Assembly: GCA_023653785.1 (NCBI GenBank)
Contig: JAMKCH010001711.1
Span: 1-64,000 of the forward strand
Direction of reading: 5' to 3'
Source: Ophioderma brevispina
Lineage: Eukaryota > Echinodermata > Ophiuroidea > Amphilepidida > Ophiodermatidae
Length of the DNA: 64,000 nucleotides
Shown: piece by piece, positions 59,785 through 64,000 of the stretch
Layout: the number at the start of each line of letters is the position of its first letter
Numbering within the stretch: the stretch's first letter is position 1
Notes under the pieces: model-generated
Told to the model about the DNA's origin: nothing
Seen by the model: the letters and a program-made list of their open reading frames with translations, nothing else
Database searches by the model: none
Translations under genes and position numbers: made by a program

Positions 59785-61620
59785 ACCCTCATTAAATTAA
59801 AGCTTAAACTTTGAGGATTCAGTTTTAACAAATTTTGCGCCCAATGGGCGTTTTTTATTTTCTGTATTGATGATAGGAAGGTGTAACCTGATGTTTAATT
59901 AAAGCTTATAACTGGGGGATTCAGTTTGAACGATTTGCGCCCATTGGCGTTTTTTCTATTTCTTTATTGAAATGGACAAAGGCATTGAACTATGTTAAAT
60001 TAAAGCTTATTAACTTGGGGATTCAGTTGTAAAAACATTTTGCGCCCCAATGGGCGTGCGTTTTTCTATTTCTTATTGAAAGGACGGGAGGTGTAACCAT
60101 GTTAAATTAGCTTAAACTTGCGGATTACTTTTTAACACATTTTGCGCCCAAATTGGACGTTTTTTCTATTTTCTTTATTTGAAATGACAGGAAGTGTAAC
60201 CTATGTTAAATTAACGCTTAACTTGGGGATTCGTTTTTAACGATTTTGCGCCAACTGGGGCTTTTTCTATTTCTTTATTTGAAAATTACAGGAAGGTGTA
60301 ACCTATGTTAAATTAAGCTTATAACTGGGGGATTCAGGTTTAACACATTTGCGCCCAGTGCCCCCAATGGGTGTTTTTTCTATTTTCTTTAGTTGATGAC
60401 GGGAAGGTGTAACCTAGTTTAAATTAAAGCTTATAACTTGCGGATGCCTTTTTAACACATTTGGCGACCCAAATTGGGCGTTTTTTCTATTTTCTTTAGT
60501 TGAAAAATGACAGAAGGTGTAACCCTATGTTAAATTAAGCTTATAACTGGGATTCAGTTTTACACACCATTTGCGCCCAATTGGGCCCGTTTTTTATATA
60601 TTTTCTTTTATTTGAAATGGACAGGAAAGGGAACCTATGTTAAATAAAGATTATACTTGGGGATTCAGTTTTAACACATTGCGCCCAAATTGGGCGTTTT
60701 TTCTCATGTTCTTTATTTTGAAATGACAGGATAGGGTAACCTGTGTTAAATTAAAGTTATAACTGGGGATTCGTTTAACACATGTGCGCCCAATTGGGCG
60801 TTTGTTCTATTTCTTTATTTGAAATGACCAGGAGAGTTGTAAGCTATGTTAAATTCAAGCTTCTGACTTGGGGTTCAGTTTTACCAACATTTGACGCCAA
60901 TTGGGCGTTTTTTTAGTTCTTTATTTGAAATGACAGGGAAGGTGTTAGGTGTAACCTATGTTAAATTAAAGGCTTATAACTTTGGGAGGGATCAGTTTAA
61001 CACATTTTGCCGCCAAATTGGGCACAGATGACAGGAAGGTGTAATCCTATGTTAAATTAACGCTTTTATAACTGGGAGGGGGGATTCATTTTAAAACACA
61101 TTTTGCGTCCAAATTGGGCGTTTTTCTATTTTCTTTTTGAACAAATGACAGGAGTGTGTGTAACCTAGGTTAAAATTAAAGCTTATTAACTTGGGGATCA
61201 GTTTTTAAAACATTTTGCGCGCAATGGGCGGTTTTTCTATTTTCTTTATTTGAAAATGAACAGGAGGTGTTGTAACTATGAAAGTAAAGACTTTAATAAC
61301 TTGGGGATTCAGTTTTTAACAACATTTTTGGCCCCAATTGGCCCGTTTTTTATTTTTCTTATTTGAAATGACAGAAGGTTGCACCTATGTTAATTAAAGC
61401 TTATAACTTGGGGATGCAGTTTAACACATTTGCGCACAATTGGTGTTTTTTCTATTTTCTTTATTTGAAATGACGGGAAGGGTTGTAACCTATGTGAAAT
61501 TAAAGCTTTACTTGGGGATTCAGTTTAACACAATTTTGCGCCCCATTGGGCCGTTTTGTCTATTTCTTATTGAAATGACAGACAGCGGGTGTTAACCTAT
61601 GTTAACATAAAGCATTAGAC
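59785..61620. repeat. Tandem array, unit about 107 bp, about 18 copies
   Basis: The unit, from consensus by eye: tgacaggaaggtgtaaccta, tgttaaattaaagcttataa, cttggggattcagttttaac, acattttgcgcccaattggg, cgttttttctattttcttta, tttgaaa. Unit starts (the attaaagctta word) recur about every 100-115 bp from 59793 to about 61600. Each unit holds the 14-bp palindrome cgcccaattgggcg followed by T5-T6, giving a regularly spaced hairpin-plus-T-run. Copies differ mainly by one-base insertions and deletions, often in homopolymers, rather than substitutions. No coding frame. Confidence 0.92.
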
Positions 61621-61680
61621 TATGTGAGGTCAAAGGTCTCACACCAAGGTCAAAGGTCAACGGAGATCAGGTTGTCAAAC
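61621..61680. repeat. AGGTCA-rich segment at the array end
   Basis: tgaggtcaaaggtctcac and a perfect DR1 aggtcaaaggtca (61647-61659). The same DR1 word occurs in the tandem repeat at 20.7 kb. Confidence 0.7.
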
Positions 61681-64000
61681 AAGGTGATTGGTCTAAGCAC
61701 TCTTTATGCTCCTGTCATAAAAATCTACTTTAAATTCAGTTATGAGATTTCTTTTTATACCATGTTCTGTAATAACAGTGCAACTTAAAATAGAAAGAAA
61801 AACCATTTACTCCTTTTAATTGCTTTTTAAATGTTGTTCTTCATTTCTGTAAAATTATGCCTGGCGATCCCGACACAGTTTTTTTTAAATACTTGCTTTA
61901 TGAGCGACTCAGGGGAACAGGGGGGGTCGCGTAGGAATGCCAACCTAACAGCAACCGCAAATTCAAAACGGTATCAACGTTCCGGGTGCTATCTGTTTCA
62001 AAGACTTCGGTAGTACTGGCGCTCTTATACTCATATCGAACGGTTACACACAGACTTGTACTAAAGACTAGGCCTGGTCACGAATATTTAAATCTAAATC
62101 GGACCATTATTGGAATTACACTATTTTGCACGGGGTTAATCCACTAACCCGACGGATTTTGAAGCCATAATTTTTCTTGTTATCATAATATTACTAAGAT
62201 CTTGTGAGCAAAGGTTTAAGATGATTTTTAATGTCACTGGACCGAGACCCATAGTACATGCCTGCAATTCTCCAAATACCGTTTGGAAATCCCCAATGCC
62301 CAAATCGTGCAGATCGTGTCCTACCCCCCCTGGGTGACAGCGCTTCTTTGAAGGGAGACGAGCTGCACTAATTTCATAATAATTACTCACGGAGCACCGG
62401 ACGTGTCATTGCATGTCCACTGCAATAGGCCAACAAGCCAGATTTTTCATTTCAAAATTGACTTTCAAATTCGCAAATATGTTCCCTTTTCTTGTTTTCA
62501 CATCTTTTTAGGCTTCATAGCCTTGTCAGAAATCTGATGGGTATGTGCTTAGAGACTGCAATTGGTGAGATTAGCTCGACAAAGCCTGTTTTTTTTTTCG
62601 TTGCGTGTGCCCAGCTCAGTCCGTGTGAGCTGTCTTGATTTGTAAATTGTATGCAGCAATCCACAACACACTGAGCTGCGTATACGTCGGAGACACTCGG
62701 TATACGAGTATTCGTATACCTGTATGGTAAGGCATTTATTTAATAGAGAGTACTCTCAGGTTATATATGAAGACGAGTTAAGTAGTAGTTTGTGGCTAAA
62801 ATAAGGCATTATATTTTGTGGTATCCGTTAATACGATAGTCTATAGCCGGGAGCGGACATCGGGAGTTCAACAAAATCTGCAAAACGTGCGTAATTCGAT
62901 GTGCACTGCACGCATCGTGTCATCGCATGTGCATGAACTTAAAGAATCGATTGCGCATTTGTTTTCATTTTTTCACACCGCGATTCGGGGTTTCCCTGGG
63001 CTTCCCCTTTTGGTTTTCAATTCACACCTTCACCGCGATGAGGACGTCAACCCACGCCCACTATAACTCCTCATTATTTCCTTTCTCTGAGTCAAACTAC
63101 GCAAGCTCTAAGCATACAGAACCAGGACAATGCGCAAGGGAAATACATAGTCTGCTTTTCACGCAGTAACTTTGGCGTGCGTTTGTAGACCGCCTATTCA
63201 GAAAAGGAGATTTGTGACGGCGACTATAGCATGCTAGCATGGCTAATTTCAGACTTGGCCAAAGCAAAGGCTAAGCATAAGTATCTGTGAAAGTCAAATA
63301 TTTTGGTAGTACACCTGCATTCTTGCCAAAATAGCACATTATCATTATGGCCCCCTGCTACCGCAATACACATGACATGGATGCAATTAACACACACCAA
63401 AAAAAACCATACAAGGACACACATTCTGGCCAAGAAATCATTCGGAATAGCAGGCCTCGACACTTTTTTCCAGAAGCTGCCCGATGGGAAAGAAGTGCGG
63501 GACCACCCTATGATTCATCACACTCCGGAATAACGCATGTTAAAGGATGTGTGAAGAATACTAAATTCATCCCCGATCGGTAACCCAAGACAGGTAAAAT
63601 AGCCACTTGCTCAAAACTTTCCTACCTTTTATGCAAACATAAAATGGGTAGGTGAATATCTCAAATTGTGTTATGTAAAATTCAGCAAATCATGTTGCAT
63701 CGTAATAAATTCGCCAATTTTATATTTTCTGTCGTAAATGGACAAAATTACAGACACAGTTGTCTATGGACCGTGGAAAACAAGCATTGCTCATAACACA
63801 AAACCGCCAGATGAGATCTTGCAAATTGTTAAAATCTAGTGCACAAGGATACACAGGTGCTGGAATGACGAAAGCACCTGTTTCACATCGAAATACAAGG
63901 ACTCTCCGAGACCTCACGGGGACTGTGACCCGATTGGCTATGACTATGAGAGCGACTGAAGACTACAGGATCAACCTTCAATTTAACCTTGTAACATGAA
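61681..64000. other. Intergenic, no gene recognised
   Basis: Several frames of 60-84 codons lack any family motif (for example minus 62136-62390 and 63224-63463). The plus frame 62818-63066 ends in HRDEDVNPRP, faintly like the GD-NPGP start of some LINE proteins, which is too weak to call. Confidence 0.4.

Noticed and set aside
59785..61620. Bacterial rho-independent terminators
   Set aside because: Palindrome plus T-run resembles one, but the context is a eukaryotic satellite without genes.

Overview
This is metazoan nuclear DNA, AT-rich and dense in repeats. There are no operons and no prokaryotic signals. Nearly all recognisable coding sequence is decayed transposon protein. The mix is three or four clades of non-LTR retrotransposon (CR1/L2-like, L1/Tx1-like, Jockey-like), a Penelope-like fragment, tRNA-headed SINEs, Tc1/mariner-like DNA elements and many hairpin-forming MITEs. 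It suggests a marine invertebrate, perhaps a deuterostome such as an echinoderm or hemichordate, but no host gene here is conserved enough to fix the phylum.

The only convincing host-type coding sequence is on the minus strand at about 32.4-33.5 kb. It encodes an immunoglobulin-superfamily type I membrane protein: the end of a V-like Ig domain, a second Ig domain, a stalk, one transmembrane helix and a tail with YxxI and YxxL motifs. The second Ig domain through the tail is uninterrupted, but the first Ig domain is broken by at least one apparent one-base indel, so it is either a pseudogene or affected by base-level sequence errors.

Layout. 0-7 kb: simple repeats, a diverged tandem repeat of about 350 bp and a G-run MITE. 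8-9.1 kb: CR1/L2-like LINE, minus strand. 9.57-12.7 kb: long-TIR, TA-flanked DNA transposon carrying a nested MITE and a nested Jockey-like LINE fragment. 13.2-17.5 kb: inverted-repeat pair enclosing a decayed L1/Tx1-like LINE. 18-21.5 kb: SINE, C/G-run element, Penelope-like fragment. 22.3-23 kb: GTAC-rich cluster of small hairpins. 23.6-27.7 kb: MITEs, a mariner-like element and a tRNA-like sequence. 28-29.2 kb: a 40-bp poly(C) run and three consecutive inverted repeats. 30.7-31.7 kb: second copy of the 9.6-kb transposon family. 32.4-33.5 kb: Ig gene. 34.6-35.7 kb and 46.5-47.5 kb: large foldback elements. 40.8-41.1 kb: compact hairpin. 44-44.5 kb: tandem repeat with YY1-like sites. 51.5-52.9 kb: CR1/L2-like LINE. 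55.7-56.6 kb: MITE with perfect 54-bp TIRs beside a LINE 3' end. 57.3-57.8 kb: TTAA-bounded MITE. 59.8-61.6 kb: about 18-copy tandem array whose unit carries a palindrome followed by a T-run.

All repeat families were found by eye, within this window only, without any library search. Boundaries of decayed elements are approximate.
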